NCBI GenBank assembly: GCA_001189345.1
Contig: LFKV01000008.1
Span: forward strand, 36,249 to 100,248
Length of the DNA stretch: 64,000 nt
Origin: Candidatus Paraburkholderia kirkii
Lineage (GTDB): Bacteria > Pseudomonadota > Gammaproteobacteria > Burkholderiales > Burkholderiaceae
Direction: 5' to 3'
The notes beneath the pieces were generated by a model. The model did no database searches. It saw only the letters and a list, made by a program, of their open reading frames with translations, and had not been told where the DNA came from. The position numbers were made by a program, and so were the translations under genes. Within the stretch, counting starts at the first letter, position 1; each line of letters starts with the position of its first letter. This document shows, one piece after another, positions 38,520-48,997 of this stretch.

Positions 38520-39914
38520 ATGAACTTTCTGACCGAAATCGTCGCCTTCGTCGTTGCGATAGGCGTGCTCGTCGTCGTCCACGAATTCGGTCATTACAGC
38601 GTCGCGCGAATGTGCGGCGTGAAAGTGCTGCGCTTCTCCGTCGGCTTCGGCAAGCCGCTTGCGCGCTGGGTCAGCAAGAAGACGGGCGTCGAATGGATCA
38701 TTGCCGCGCTGCCGCTCGGCGGCTACGTGAAGATGCTCGACGAGCGCGAGATCGAACCCGGGAGTGGCGCGCCAATTCCCCCCGAGGACCTGCCGCGCGC
38801 CTTCAATCGCCAGAACGTCGGCAAGCGCATCGCGATCGTCGCGGCGGGGCCCGTCGGCAACTTCCTGCTCGCGATCGCGCTGTTTTCGGCCGTGTTCGCG
38901 GGCGGTGTCACCGAGCCCGCCGCGATCGTTTCGCAGCCCGCGGCGGACACCGCGGCCGCGCGCGCGGGCTTCGAAGGCGGCGAGCGGATTCTCTCGATGC
39001 GCGACGCCCAGGGCGGCGAGACGCACGCGATCCGTTCCTGGTCCGACCTGCGCTGGAAGCTGCTCGATGCCGCGTTCGACCATCGCCGCGTCGTGCTGAC
39101 GGCGAAGACGCACGACGGCACCTTCGACTTTCCGGTGAGCGTCGCGGGCATCACCGACGCGGACGCCGACCAGGACTTCATGGACAAGCTCGGCTTCGCG
39201 CCGGGCGGCGGCACGCTCACGGTGGCGGGCGTCGAGGCGGGCAGCGCCGCGCAGAAGAGCGGCCTCAAGGCGGGCGACATGCTGCGCGCGATCGACGGCC
39301 GACCGGTCGACAACGCGACGAGCTTCATCGACTACGTGAAGGCGCATGGCGCGAAGCCCGTGACGCTCGTGATCGAGCGCGGGACGGGCAGCCAGAGCAA
39401 GCGGGAAGCCGTGCAGATCGTGCCGGACATCAGGCGCGATGCGGCGACGGGCAAGGACGTCGGCCGCATCGGCGCGGCGCTCGCGAATCAGCTGCCGACG
39501 GTCGACGTGCGCTACGGTCCGCTCGAAAGCCTGCGCCTGGGCGTGAACCGCACCTGGGACATCAGCGTGTACTCCCTGCGCATGTTCGGGCGGATGATCG
39601 TCGGCGAGGCGTCGCTCAGGAATCTCTCAGGGCCGGTCACGATCGCGGACTATGCGGGCAAGAGCGCAAGGCTCGGTTTGACGGCCTTCGTGCCGTTTCT
39701 CGCGCTCGTCAGCATCAGCCTCGGTGTGTTGAACTTGTTACCGATTCCGGTATTGGACGGTGGTCATCTGTTATATTATTTGATTGAGGCCGTTACCGGC
39801 AAAGCGGTATCCGATCGCTGGCAGCTGGTTCTGCAAAGGGCGGGCCTGGTCTGCATCGTCGCGCTGTCGATGATCGCGCTGTTCAACGACCTCGCTCGCC
39901 TGATTCGTTTCTGA
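38520..39914 (+). CDS. rseP: RIP zinc metalloprotease RseP
   Basis: Site-2 protease of the inner membrane that cuts anti-sigma factors in the envelope stress response. The 464-residue protein has the zinc motif HEFGH at 21-25 in the first membrane segment, a PDZ region (GSAAQKSGLKAGDMLRAIDG, near 240-260), and the third ligand in VLDGGHLLYYL near residue 412. It starts 7 bases after dxr. Intact. Confidence 0.95.
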   Translation: MNFLTEIVAFVVAIGVLVVVHEFGHYSVARMCGVKVLRFSVGFGKPLARWVSKKTGVEWIIAALPLGGYVKMLDEREIEPGSGAPIPPEDLPRAFNRQNVGKRIAIVAAGPVGNFLLAIALFSAVFAGGVTEPAAIVSQPAADTAAARAGFEGGERILSMRDAQGGETHAIRSWSDLRWKLLDAAFDHRRVVLTAKTHDGTFDFPVSVAGITDADADQDFMDKLGFAPGGGTLTVAGVEAGSAAQKSGLKAGDMLRAIDGRPVDNATSFIDYVKAHGAKPVTLVIERGTGSQSKREAVQIVPDIRRDAATGKDVGRIGAALANQLPTVDVRYGPLESLRLGVNRTWDISVYSLRMFGRMIVGEASLRNLSGPVTIADYAGKSARLGLTAFVPFLALVSISLGVLNLLPIPVLDGGHLLYYLIEAVTGKAVSDRWQLVLQRAGLVCIVALSMIALFNDLARLIRF

Positions 39915-39993
39915 TCCACTTTGACAATTTCTGGCGGCGCCTTCCGAGCGTCTGCCGGAACGAATGCAGCTTTAAAAATACTGGGGAAGCACG

Positions 39994-42306
39994 TTGTTCA
40001 AACCTCATCGCTTTGTTCCTAAGACGGCTGTGGCCGCGGCACTCGCCGCGACGGGTATGGCGGCGCACGCCACCACGCCGTTCGTCGTGCAGGATATTCG
40101 GATCGAAGGTCTGCAGCGCATCGAACCGGGCTCCGTGTTCGCTTATCTGCCGATCAAGCAAGGCGACACCTTCACCGACGACAAGGCCTCCGAAGCGATT
40201 CGCGCACTCTACGCGACGGGCTTCTTCAACAACGTTCAGATCGCCACCGAGGGCAACGTGATGATCGTGCAGGTGCAGGAACGTCCGGCGATTTCGAGCA
40301 TCGACTTCGCGGGCCTGCACGAGTTCGACAAGGACAACCTGACCAAGGCGCTGCGCTCCGTCGGTCTGTCGCAGGGCCGCTCGTACGACAAGGCGCTCGT
40401 CGACAAGGCAGAGCAGGAGCTCAAGCGCCAGTACCTGACGCGCGGCTACTACGCGGCGGAAGTCACGACCACCGTGACGCCGGTCGACCGCAACCGCGTC
40501 GCCATTCTGTTCTCGGTCGCCGAAGGCCCGAGCGCGAAGATTCGCCAGATCAACTTCGTCGGCAACAAGGCGGTGAGCTCGAGCACGCTGCTCGGCGAAA
40601 TGCAGCTCTCCACGCCGAACTGGTTCTCCTGGTACACGAAGAGCGATCTCTACGCGAAGGAAAAGCTGACGGGCGACCTCGAGAACGTGCGCTCGTACTA
40701 CCTGAACCGCGGCTACCTCGAGTTCAGCATCGACTCCACGCAGGTGTCGATCTCGCCGGACAAGAAGGACATGTACCTGACGATCGCCGTGCACGAGGGC
40801 GAGCCGTACAAGATCAGCAGCATCAAGCTCTCGGGCAACCTGCTCAACCGCGAAGCCGAGCTCAACAAGCTCGTGAAGATCAAGCAGGGCGAGCGTTTCT
40901 CGGCCGAGAAGCTGCAGGCGACGACCAAGGCGGTCGTCGACAAGCTGGGTGAATACGGCTATGCGTTCGCACAGGTGAACGCGCAGCCGGACATCGACCA
41001 GGCGAACCACACCGTGGCGCTGACGCTGCAGGTCGACCCGAGCCGCCGCGTGTACGTGCGGCGCGTGAACATCGTCGGCAATACGCGCACGCGCGACGAA
41101 GTGGTCCGCCAGGAGATGCGCCAGCTCGAGAGCTCGTGGTTCGATTCGAGCCGCCTCGCGCTGTCGAAGGACCGCATCAACCGTCTCGGCTACTTCACCG
41201 ATGTGGATGTCACCACGATTCCCGTGGAAGGCACGAACGACCAGGTCGACGTCGACGTCAAGGTCGCCGAAAAGCCGACCGGCGCGATCATGCTGGGCGC
41301 GGGTTTCTCGTCGACGGACAAGGTGGTGCTCTCGGCGAGCGTGTCGCAGGACAACGTGTTCGGCTCGGGCACGAGCCTCGCGGTCAACGTGAACACCGCG
41401 AAGACCTACCGCACGCTGACGGTCACGCAGGTCGATCCGTACTTCACGATCGACGGCATCAAGCGGATTACGGACGCCTACTACCGTACGTACCAGCCGC
41501 TGTACTACTCGACGGATTCGAGCTTCAAGATCATCACGATGGGCGCCGACACCAAGTTCGGCATCCCATTCTCCGAGCAGGACACGGTGTTCTTCGGCGT
41601 CGGCGCCGAGCAGAACGCGATGGACGTCGACTCGGCCACGCCGAAGTCGTACATCAACTACGTGAACGAGTTCGGGCGCGTGGTGAACAACTACCCGTTG
41701 ACGGTCGGCTGGTCGCGCGACAATCGCGACAGCGCGCTCGTGCCGAGCCGCGGCTACTACATGCAGTCGAACGCGGAATACGGCATGCCGCTCGGCAACA
41801 CCACGTACGCGAAGTTCGACGCACAGTTCCAATACTACTACTCGTTCGCGCGCGGCTTCGTGCTCGGCTTCAACCTGCAGGGCGGTTACGGCAAGGGTCT
41901 GCAAGGCCAGACGTACCCGATCTTCAAGAACTACTACGCGGGCGGTATCGGTTCGGTGCGCGGCTACTCGCCGAGCTCGCTGGGTCCGCGCGACGCGACG
42001 ACGAACGATCCGATCGGCGGCTCGCGCATGGCGGTGGGCAACATCGAGCTGACGTTCCCGCTGCCGGGCACGGGCTATGACCGCACGCTGCGCGTGTTCA
42101 CCTTCCTCGATGCCGGTAACGTCTGGGGCGATCCGGGCCAGGGCGGCACGACCGCGGGCGCGAACGGCCTGCGCTACAGCTACGGCGTGGGTCTTGCGTG
42201 GATCTCGCCGATCGGCCCGCTCAAGCTGAGTCTCGGTTTCCCGCTGCAGAAGCACGATGGCGACCAGTACCAGAAGTTCCAGTTCCAGATCGGTACGGCT
42301 TTCTAA
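39994..42306 (+). CDS. bamA: Outer membrane protein assembly factor BamA
   Basis: Core of the BAM complex that folds outer-membrane beta-barrels. The 770-residue protein has a signal peptide ending near ATGMAAHA, five POTRA domains (about 25-425), and a 16-strand barrel with the conserved GGIGSVRGYSPSSLGP (VRGF/Y motif near 655), ending in phenylalanine as barrel proteins do. I choose TTG 39994, behind GGGGAAG, because it leaves a normal signal peptide; no ATG fits. A consensus-like TTGACA lies at 39921 but I see no matching -10. Intact. Confidence 0.94.
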   Translation: MFKPHRFVPKTAVAAALAATGMAAHATTPFVVQDIRIEGLQRIEPGSVFAYLPIKQGDTFTDDKASEAIRALYATGFFNNVQIATEGNVMIVQVQERPAISSIDFAGLHEFDKDNLTKALRSVGLSQGRSYDKALVDKAEQELKRQYLTRGYYAAEVTTTVTPVDRNRVAILFSVAEGPSAKIRQINFVGNKAVSSSTLLGEMQLSTPNWFSWYTKSDLYAKEKLTGDLENVRSYYLNRGYLEFSIDSTQVSISPDKKDMYLTIAVHEGEPYKISSIKLSGNLLNREAELNKLVKIKQGERFSAEKLQATTKAVVDKLGEYGYAFAQVNAQPDIDQANHTVALTLQVDPSRRVYVRRVNIVGNTRTRDEVVRQEMRQLESSWFDSSRLALSKDRINRLGYFTDVDVTTIPVEGTNDQVDVDVKVAEKPTGAIMLGAGFSSTDKVVLSASVSQDNVFGSGTSLAVNVNTAKTYRTLTVTQVDPYFTIDGIKRITDAYYRTYQPLYYSTDSSFKIITMGADTKFGIPFSEQDTVFFGVGAEQNAMDVDSATPKSYINYVNEFGRVVNNYPLTVGWSRDNRDSALVPSRGYYMQSNAEYGMPLGNTTYAKFDAQFQYYYSFARGFVLGFNLQGGYGKGLQGQTYPIFKNYYAGGIGSVRGYSPSSLGPRDATTNDPIGGSRMAVGNIELTFPLPGTGYDRTLRVFTFLDAGNVWGDPGQGGTTAGANGLRYSYGVGLAWISPIGPLKLSLGFPLQKHDGDQYQKFQFQIGTAF

Positions 42307-42361
42307 ACGGCGCGCCGATGAACCCGAACTTCACTCAATTCGACGTAACGTGAGGAACACT

Positions 42362-42925
42362 TTGCGAACCGGTAAGCTTTCGAAACATATGGCGCTGGCG
42401 CTTGCGTTGTCGATGGTTCTCGGCCTGGGCGCGACTGCCGGCGCGAGCGCGCAGGAAGCACGCATCGCGGCGGTCAATTCCGACCGCATCCTGCGCGAAT
42501 CCGCTGCGGCGAAGGCAGCGCAGTCGAAGCTCGAACAGGAATTCTCGAAGCGCGACAAAGGGCTGCAAGACATGGCGCAGCGCCTGAAGGCCATGTCGGA
42601 CAACATCGACAAGAACGGCGCCTCGATGTCGCCGACGGACCGCGCGGCGCGCCAGCGCGACCTCGCGCAACTCGACGCGGACTTCCAGCGCAAGCAGCGC
42701 GAATTCCGCGAAGACCTGAACCAGCGCCGCAACGAGGAACTGGCGGCCGTGTTGGACCGGGCGAACAAGGTGATCAAGCAGATCGCGGAACAGCAGCACT
42801 ATGACCTGATCGTGCAGGAGGCGGTGTATGTGAGCCCGCGCATCGATATCACGGATCAGGTGCTGAAGGCGCTCGCCGCCGCGACGCCGAACGGCGCGGG
42901 CTCGAGCGGCGCGAGCCCGAACTGA
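42362..42925 (+). CDS. skp: Periplasmic chaperone Skp (OmpH family)
   Basis: Holds unfolded outer-membrane proteins in the periplasm. After a signal peptide ([22 protein letters not shown]) comes [14 protein letters not shown] and a long charged helical region, then the short core strands ([23 protein letters not shown]). Start codon: TTG 42362 behind GAGGAA gives a basic N-terminus of the right length; ATG 42389 is the alternative. The open frame further upstream lies in bamA. Directly follows bamA. Intact. Confidence 0.92.
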   Translation: MRTGKLSKHMALALALSMVLGLGATAGASAQEARIAAVNSDRILRESAAAKAAQSKLEQEFSKRDKGLQDMAQRLKAMSDNIDKNGASMSPTDRAARQRDLAQLDADFQRKQREFREDLNQRRNEELAAVLDRANKVIKQIAEQQHYDLIVQEAVYVSPRIDITDQVLKALAAATPNGAGSSGASPN

Positions 42926-42941
42926 CGAGGACCGAGACGAG

Positions 42942-44033
42942 ATGGCATCAGGCATGGCGATCACGCTCGACGATCTGGTTAGGCGCTTCGGCGGCGAAGT
43001 GGTCGGCGACGGGACGCATCGTGTCGAGAGTCTCGCGCCGCTCGACAAGGCCGGTCCCGCCCAGCTCGCGTTTCTCGCGAATCAGAAATACCTGCCGCAG
43101 GTCGAGACGACGCGCGCCGGCGCAGTGCTGATTTCGGGCGCCGATCTCGACAAGGTCGCGAATCGCGCGGGCAGTAATTTCATCGTCACGCCGAACCCCT
43201 ACGCTTACTTCGCGCGCGTGGCGCAGGCGTTCATCGACCTGGCCGCGCCGAAGGCCGTCCCGGGCGTGCATCCGAGCGCTTATATCCATCCCGACGCGAA
43301 GGTCGCGGCCAGCGCGGTCATCGGTCCGCACGTGAGCGTTGAGGCGGGCGCGGTGGTCGGCGAACGCGCGAGGCTCGATGCGGGCGTGGTCGTCGGCCGG
43401 GGCGTGAAGCTCGGCGACGACGTGCATCTGTATCCGAACGTCACCCTCTATCACGGCTGCAGGCTCGGCGCGCGGGCGATTGTGCACGCGGGCGCGGTGA
43501 TCGGCGCGGACGGCTTTGGCTTCGCGCCGGATTTCGTCGGCGAGGGCGACGCCCGCACCGGCAGCTGGGTGAAGATCCCGCAAGTCGGCGCGGTGAATAT
43601 CGGCGACGACGTGGAAATTGGCGCGAACACGACGATCGACCGCGGCGCGATGGCGGATACCGTCATCGAGGAATGCGTGAAGATCGACAATCTCGTGCAG
43701 ATCGGCCACAACTGCCGCATCGGCGCGTACACGGTCATTGCCGGTTGCGCGGGCATCGCGGGCAGCACGAACATCGGGGGGCATTGCATGATCGGCGGCG
43801 CGGTGGGCATCGCGGGCCACGTGACGCTCGCGGACTACGTGATCGTCACGGCGCAGTCGGGCGTGTCGAAGTCGCTTCTGAAGCCCGGCATGTACACTAG
43901 CGCGTTTCCGGCCGTGCCGCACGCGGACTGGAACAAGAGCGCGGCGATCATGCGCAACCTCAACAAGATGCGTGAGCGCATCAAGGCGCTGGAGACGGCG
44001 CTTACCGATTCGGGCAAGAACGACGGCGCCTAG
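42942..44033 (+). CDS. lpxD: UDP-3-O-acyl-glucosamine N-acyltransferase LpxD
   Basis: Third step of lipid A synthesis. The 363-residue protein has the N-terminal uridine-binding domain ([19 protein letters not shown]) and a left-handed beta-helix of hexapeptide repeats from about 105 to 300, including [20 protein letters not shown] with the catalytic His region. ATG 42942 and ATG 42954 both fit; the second gives a more usual start. It sits 16 bases after skp in the lpxD-fabZ-lpxA-lpxB run. Intact. Confidence 0.95.
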   Translation: MASGMAITLDDLVRRFGGEVVGDGTHRVESLAPLDKAGPAQLAFLANQKYLPQVETTRAGAVLISGADLDKVANRAGSNFIVTPNPYAYFARVAQAFIDLAAPKAVPGVHPSAYIHPDAKVAASAVIGPHVSVEAGAVVGERARLDAGVVVGRGVKLGDDVHLYPNVTLYHGCRLGARAIVHAGAVIGADGFGFAPDFVGEGDARTGSWVKIPQVGAVNIGDDVEIGANTTIDRGAMADTVIEECVKIDNLVQIGHNCRIGAYTVIAGCAGIAGSTNIGGHCMIGGAVGIAGHVTLADYVIVTAQSGVSKSLLKPGMYTSAFPAVPHADWNKSAAIMRNLNKMRERIKALETALTDSGKNDGA

Positions 44034-44178
44034 GCGCCGGGCTCGGCCAGACGGCGGGCCAGCAGAATCAAGAGCGGGCCGCTTCGAGCCGCCCAAGAGA
44101 CACAGCAATCCCGGGCGGGCGTCGAACACGGCCCGCCATCCAATTTCCGCGCCCGACGCGCGCGTGAGCAGAACGACC

Positions 44179-44637
44179 ATGAGCACAGAAAAAATCAATC
44201 TCGATATCCACAAGATCCTCACGCTGCTGCCGCATCGCTATCCGATTCTGCTCGTGGATCGCGTGCTCGGACTCGAGCCGCACAAGAGCATCAAAGCGTT
44301 GAAGAACGTGACGATCAACGAGCCGTATTTCCAGGGCCATTTCCCGACGCGTCCGGTGATGCCGGGCGTGCTGATTCTCGAGGCGCTTGCGCAGACCGCG
44401 GCGCTTCTGACCTTCGCGGAAGAGCCGCACGATCCGGCCAAGACGCTCTACTACTTCGTCGGCATCGACGGCGCGCGCTTCAAGCGCGTGGTGGAGCCGG
44501 GCGATCAGCTGATCCTCAACGTTCATTTCGAGCGGTACATGCGGGGCATCTGGAAGTTCAAGGCGCGAGCCGAAGTGGACGGCGCAACCGCCGCCGAAGC
44601 CGAGCTCATGTGTACCGTCAAGGACACGGACGCCTGA
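44179..44637 (+). CDS. fabZ: 3-hydroxyacyl-ACP dehydratase FabZ
   Basis: Dehydrates 3-hydroxyacyl-ACP in fatty acid synthesis, competing with lipid A for the same precursor. The 152-residue hot-dog protein has [13 protein letters not shown], the catalytic His54 in [14 protein letters not shown] and Glu68 in [12 protein letters not shown] start at ATG 44179 ([13 protein letters not shown]); the upstream open frame is not FabZ-like. Intact. Confidence 0.97.
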   Translation: MSTEKINLDIHKILTLLPHRYPILLVDRVLGLEPHKSIKALKNVTINEPYFQGHFPTRPVMPGVLILEALAQTAALLTFAEEPHDPAKTLYYFVGIDGARFKRVVEPGDQLILNVHFERYMRGIWKFKARAEVDGATAAEAELMCTVKDTDA

Positions 44638-44701
44638 GCGCATTTGCGTTCACCCCGCGTTCATCGTAACGAGCAGCACGAACAGCATAGGCGAAAAGCG
44701 C

Positions 44702-45490
44702 ATGAGCAAGATTCATCCAACCGCGATCATCGAGCCGGGCGCGCAGCTCGACGACTCCGTCGAGATCGGACCGTACGCGATCGTCGGCGCGCATGTCGCG
44801 ATCGGCGCGGGCACGACCGTCGGCTCGCACAGCGTGATCGAAGGCCATACGACGATCGGCCGCGACAACCGCATCGGCCATTACGCGTCGACCGGCGGCC
44901 GTCCGCAGGACATGAAGTACAAGGGCGAGCCGACGCGCCTCGAAATCGGCGACCGCAACACCATCCGCGAATTCACGACGCTGCACACGGGCACGGTGCA
45001 GGACCAGGGCCTGACGTCGATCGGCAGCGACTGCTGGATCATGGCGTACGTGCACGTCGGCCATGACTGCCGGCTCGGCGACAACGTCACCATGTCGAGC
45101 AACGCGCAACTGGCCGGGCACGTGATCGTCGGCGATCACGCGATCATCGGCGGCATGTCGGGCGTGCACCAGTTCGTGCGCATCGGCGCGCATTCCATGC
45201 TCGGCGGCGCCTCGGCGCTCGTGCAGGACGTGCCGCCGTTCGTCATTGCGGCGGGCAACAAGGCGGAGCCGCACGGCATCAACGTGGAGGGCCTGCGCCG
45301 CCGCGGCTTCACGCCCGACGCCATCTCGGCGCTGCGCTCGGCGTATCGCATCGTCTACAAGAGCGGCCTGTCGCTCGAGGAAGCGAAGGTGCAGCTGATG
45401 GAGCTGAGCACAGCGGGCGGCGAGGGCGACGAGCCCGTCAAGGCATTTTCGGACTTCATCGCGGCGTCGCAGCGCGGCATCATCCGCTAG
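44702..45490 (+). CDS. lpxA: UDP-N-acetylglucosamine acyltransferase LpxA
   Basis: First step of lipid A synthesis. The 262-residue protein starts [21 protein letters not shown], is made of hexapeptide beta-helix repeats to about residue 180, carries [12 protein letters not shown] with the catalytic His, and has a helical C-terminal part. ATG 44702, 64 bp after fabZ. Intact. Confidence 0.97.
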   Translation: MSKIHPTAIIEPGAQLDDSVEIGPYAIVGAHVAIGAGTTVGSHSVIEGHTTIGRDNRIGHYASTGGRPQDMKYKGEPTRLEIGDRNTIREFTTLHTGTVQDQGLTSIGSDCWIMAYVHVGHDCRLGDNVTMSSNAQLAGHVIVGDHAIIGGMSGVHQFVRIGAHSMLGGASALVQDVPPFVIAAGNKAEPHGINVEGLRRRGFTPDAISALRSAYRIVYKSGLSLEEAKVQLMELSTAGGEGDEPVKAFSDFIAASQRGIIR

Positions 45491-45502
45491 ACACGCCGCC
45501 CG

Positions 45503-46669
45503 ATGACCCTGATCACCCATCCGCCGCGCGTCGCGATGGTCGCGGGCGAGCCTTCCGGCGACCTGCTCGCGGCGTCGCTGCTCGCGGGCCTGCGGAACGC
45601 GCTGCCCGAAGGCACGCGCTATAGCGGCATCGGCGGCCCGCGCATGACGGCCGAAGGCTTCGAGGCGCACTGGCCGATGGACAAGCTGACCGTGCGCGGC
45701 TACGTCGAAGCGCTGAAGCACATTCCTGAGATCCTCGGCATTCGCAACGAGATCAAGCGGCAATTGCTCGCGGAGCCGCCTTCGGTCTTCGTGGGCGTGG
45801 ACGCGCCCGATTTCAACTTCGGCCTCGAGCAGCCGTTGCGCGAGGCGGGCATTCCGACCGTGCATTTCGTGTGTCCGTCGATCTGGGCGTGGCGTGGCGG
45901 GCGCATCAAGAAGATCGTGAAAGCGGTCGATCACATGCTTTGCGTCTTCCCGTTCGAGACGGCGCTGCTGGAAAAGGCGGGCGTGGCGGCGAGCTACGTC
46001 GGTCATCCGCTTGCGGACGAGATTCCGCTCGAACCGGACACGATGGGCGCACGCCGCGAACTGGGCATCGCCGAGGGCGGTCCGGTGATCGCCGTGCTGC
46101 CGGGCAGCCGCCGCTCGGAGATCTCGTTGATCGGCCCGACCTTCTTAGACGCCATGGAATTGATGCAGCTTCGCGAGCCGGGCGTGCGCTTTCTGATGCC
46201 CGCCGCCAATCCGGCGCTGCGCGAACTGCTGCGGTCGCTCGTGGACGCGCATCCGCGTCTGTTGCTGACGATCACCGACGGCCGTGCGCAAACCGCGATG
46301 ACCGCCGCCGACGCGATCCTCGTGAAAAGCGGCACGGTGACGCTGGAGGCGGCGCTGCTCAAGAAGCCGATGGTCATCTCGTACAAGGTGCCCTGGCTGA
46401 CGGGACAGATCATGAAGCGGCAGGGTTATCTGCCCTATGTCGGGCTGCCGAATATTTTCGCCGGACGCTTCGTCGTGCCGGAGATTCTCCAGCACTTCGC
46501 GACGCCCGAGGCGCTCGCCGACGCCACCCTGAAACAGTTGAACGACGAGGCGAACCGCCGTACGCTGAGGGAAATCTTCACCGACATGCACATCGCGCTG
46601 CGCCAGAACACGTCGCAAAAGGCGGCGGAAGCCGTGGCGCGGGTGCTCGAAACGCGGAGGCCGCGATAA
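45503..46669 (+). CDS. lpxB: Lipid A disaccharide synthase LpxB
   Basis: Joins lipid X and UDP-diacylglucosamine. The 388-residue protein shows [39 protein letters not shown] and LPGSRRSEI, all GT19 signatures, and [18 protein letters not shown] in the C-terminal half. The start is ATG 45503. Its TAA overlaps the rnhB ATG by one base. Intact. Confidence 0.97.
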   Translation: MTLITHPPRVAMVAGEPSGDLLAASLLAGLRNALPEGTRYSGIGGPRMTAEGFEAHWPMDKLTVRGYVEALKHIPEILGIRNEIKRQLLAEPPSVFVGVDAPDFNFGLEQPLREAGIPTVHFVCPSIWAWRGGRIKKIVKAVDHMLCVFPFETALLEKAGVAASYVGHPLADEIPLEPDTMGARRELGIAEGGPVIAVLPGSRRSEISLIGPTFLDAMELMQLREPGVRFLMPAANPALRELLRSLVDAHPRLLLTITDGRAQTAMTAADAILVKSGTVTLEAALLKKPMVISYKVPWLTGQIMKRQGYLPYVGLPNIFAGRFVVPEILQHFATPEALADATLKQLNDEANRRTLREIFTDMHIALRQNTSQKAAEAVARVLETRRPR

Positions 46670-47352
46670 TGGCGCGTCAGCCAAGACAGACGTCGAAGCA
46701 GGGCGGGCTCGATTTCTCCTCGCCTTTCGACGTCATTTGCGGCGTGGACGAGGCGGGACGCGGTCCGCTCGCGGGACCGGTCGTGGCCGCGGCGGTCATT
46801 TTCGATCCGGCCAAGCCCCGCATCAACGGCCTCGACGATTCCAAGGTCCTGACCGCCAGGAAGCGTGAAGAGCTCTACGAAAAGATCGTCGACCGCGCGC
46901 TCGCATATTGCATCGCGTCGGCGAGCGTCGAGGAAATCGACACCATCAATATCCTGCATGCCAGCATGCTCGCGATGAAGCGGGCAGTGGAAGGGCTTTC
47001 CGTCGTGCCGACGCTCATCAAGGTGGACGGCAACCGCTGCCCGGTGCTGTCGGTCCGCTCCGAAGCGGTCATCGGTGGCGACGCGCTCGTCAAGCAGATC
47101 TCGGCGGCCTCGATTCTCGCGAAAGTCACGCGCGACCGCATGCTGCTGGAACCGCACGAGACGTACCCGATGTACGGCTTCGACGCGCATTCGGGCTACG
47201 GCACACCCCAGCATCTGAAGGCGCTGCGCGAGCATGGCCCGTGCGAGCATCACCGGCGCTCGTTCGCGCCCGTGCGCAAGGCGCATGTCCTGTTCGGCTC
47301 GATGCTGCCCGAGATCGCGCCCGAAGTGTTTCAGGCGGCATCGACGCTCTAG
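46669..47352 (+). CDS. rnhB: Ribonuclease HII
   Basis: Cuts RNA in RNA-DNA hybrids and removes misincorporated ribonucleotides. The 227-residue protein has [21 protein letters not shown] with Asp27 and Glu28, KVDGNRCP and the [13 protein letters not shown] motif, with the last acidic residue in the [13 protein letters not shown] region. It overlaps the lpxB stop. Intact. Confidence 0.96.
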   Translation: MARQPRQTSKQGGLDFSSPFDVICGVDEAGRGPLAGPVVAAAVIFDPAKPRINGLDDSKVLTARKREELYEKIVDRALAYCIASASVEEIDTINILHASMLAMKRAVEGLSVVPTLIKVDGNRCPVLSVRSEAVIGGDALVKQISAASILAKVTRDRMLLEPHETYPMYGFDAHSGYGTPQHLKALREHGPCEHHRRSFAPVRKAHVLFGSMLPEIAPEVFQAASTL

Positions 47353-47396
47353 GACGATCCGGACGAGCTCGCCTTCTGAGCGGCACACGACACAAC

Positions 47397-48168
47397 GTGA
47401 AATCCATCACTTCGCGGGATAACCCGCTCTACAAGCGCATCAAGGCGCTGGCCGGCTCGACCGCGCAGCAGCGGCGCAGCGGCCACGCGCTGCTCGAAGG
47501 CCTGCATCTGGCGTCGGCGTATCTCGACTCGGCGGGACAGCCCGAAACCTGCGTCGTCACCGAAGGCGCGCTCACGCATGCGGAGGCGCGCGAGATCGTC
47601 GCGCGAATCGAGGAGAAACGCGTCCGTGCTGCCGGATGCGCTTTTCGGCCAGCTCTCCAGCGTCGTGCACGGCGTGGGCATGCTGCCGTCGAGAAGATCG
47701 ATGCGGAACTGCCCGGGCGTGTCGCCGAGACCTGCGTGATCCTCGACGGCATTCAGGACGCCGGCAACGTCGGCTCGATTCTGCGCAGCGTGACGGCGGC
47801 GGGCGTCACGCGCGTGTTCTGCGCGCCGGGGACGGCTTATGCGTGGTCGTCGAAGGTGCTGCGTTCGGGCATGGGCGCGCACTTCCTGCTCGAAATCTTC
47901 GAGGACGTCGAATCCGCGGACCTGATCGTGTGACTGGACGTGCCGGTGACCATCACCGATTCGCACGGCGCGCGCGCTCTACGACTGCGATCTGTCGGGC
48001 GCGCTGACATGGGTGTTCGGCAACGAAGGGGCGGGCGTGTCGCAGGTCTGGCGCGACGCGGTGACGCATCGCGTGACGATCCCGCAGCCGGGCGGCATGG
48101 AATCGCTCAACGTGGCGGCCGCGGCGGCGATCTGCCTTTTCGAGCAGTGCCGCCAGCAGCGCGGCTGA
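47397..48168 (+). pseudogene. SpoU/TrmH family rRNA methyltransferase (RlmB-like), four lesions
   Basis: 2'-O-ribose methyltransferase of the SpoU family. GTG 47397 gives SITSRDNPLYKRIKAL. The frame shifts near 47623 and back near 47687, scrambling about 22 residues; the hidden frame reads LPDALFGQLSSVVHGVGM. The SAM-knot motif ILDGIQDAGNVGSILRS is in frame, then a TGA at 47931-47933 interrupts. A (CG)n slippage near 47970 shifts again before YDCDLSGALTWVFGNEGAGVS and the final PGGMESLNVAAAAAI. The stop is at 48166-48168. Four independent lesions make this a clear pseudogene, despite its position in a conserved cluster. Confidence 0.88.
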
Positions 48169-48997
48169 TCGGCGGATCAGAGTAATACGACGGCCGTTCC
48201 GGCTTCACTTCCTGCAGAATCGTCGTGGCGATTTCCTCGATCGACTTATGCGTCGACGAGAGCCACTTGATGCCCTCGCGCTTCATCATCTGTTCCGCTT
48301 CGTTGATCTCGTAGCGGCAATTCTCAAGCGCCGCGTACTTGCTGCCCGGACGCCGCTCGTTGCGAATCTCGGCGAGGCGCTGCGGATCGATCGACAGGCC
48401 GAACATCTTCTCGCGATGCTCGAGCAAGGGCGTGGGCAGCTTGCCGCGCTCGAAGTCTTCCGGGATCAGCGGATAGTTCGCCGCCTTCACGCCGTACTGC
48501 ATCGCCAGATAGAGGCTCGTCGGCGTCTTGCCGCTGCGCGACACGCCGACCAGAATCACGTCGGCTTCGGCCAGATTGCGGTTGGACTGGCCGTCGTCGT
48601 GCGCGAGCGAGAAGTTGATCGCCTCGATGCGGTTCTTGTATTCCTCGGTGTCGGCGTTCTGGTGGACGCGGCCCATCGCGTGGGTCGACTTCATTTCCAG
48701 TTCGTGCTCGAGCGGCTCGATGAAGGTCTGGAACATGTCGAGCACGAGCGCGTTGCAGCCCTTGACGACCTCATTGGACGCGCTGTCGACGAGCGTCGTG
48801 CAGACGATCGGCCGCCTGCCGTCGAGCGCGACGGCTTCGTTGATCTTCTTGACGGTCGCGTAGGCCTTGTCGATCGAATCAACGAAGGGCACGCGCACGA
48901 GCCGGAACTTTTGGTCGAATTGGGCGAGGATCGAATGCGCGAAGGTTTCGGCAGTGATCCCTGTACCGTCGGAAACGATGAATACGGAAGGCGGCAT
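48107..48997 (-). CDS. ppsR: PEP synthase regulatory protein PpsR (PSRP)
   Basis: Bifunctional kinase/pyrophosphorylase that switches PEP synthase off and on. ATG 48997 gives the standard PPSVFIVSDGTGITAETFAHS. The P-loop-like GVSRSGKTPTSLYLA lies near residue 150, and YEINEAEQMMKREGIKWLSSTHKSIEEIA near the end. The protein runs about 25 residues past the usual PERPSY end (YSDPPISRAAGG...), into the 3' end of the broken rlmB on the other strand, so the normal stop seems to have been lost. The core is intact. It is divergent from its target gene ppsA. Confidence 0.93.
   Translation of the reverse strand: MPPSVFIVSDGTGITAETFAHSILAQFDQKFRLVRVPFVDSIDKAYATVKKINEAVALDGRRPIVCTTLVDSASNEVVKGCNALVLDMFQTFIEPLEHELEMKSTHAMGRVHQNADTEEYKNRIEAINFSLAHDDGQSNRNLAEADVILVGVSRSGKTPTSLYLAMQYGVKAANYPLIPEDFERGKLPTPLLEHREKMFGLSIDPQRLAEIRNERRPGSKYAALENCRYEINEAEQMMKREGIKWLSSTHKSIEEIATTILQEVKPERPSYYSDPPISRAAGGTARKGRSPPRPPR

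Noticed and set aside
39883..42255. 790-codon minus-strand open frame opposite bamA
   Set aside because: Antisense of an intact BamA; composition is low-complexity Arg/Val/His and no family is recognisable.
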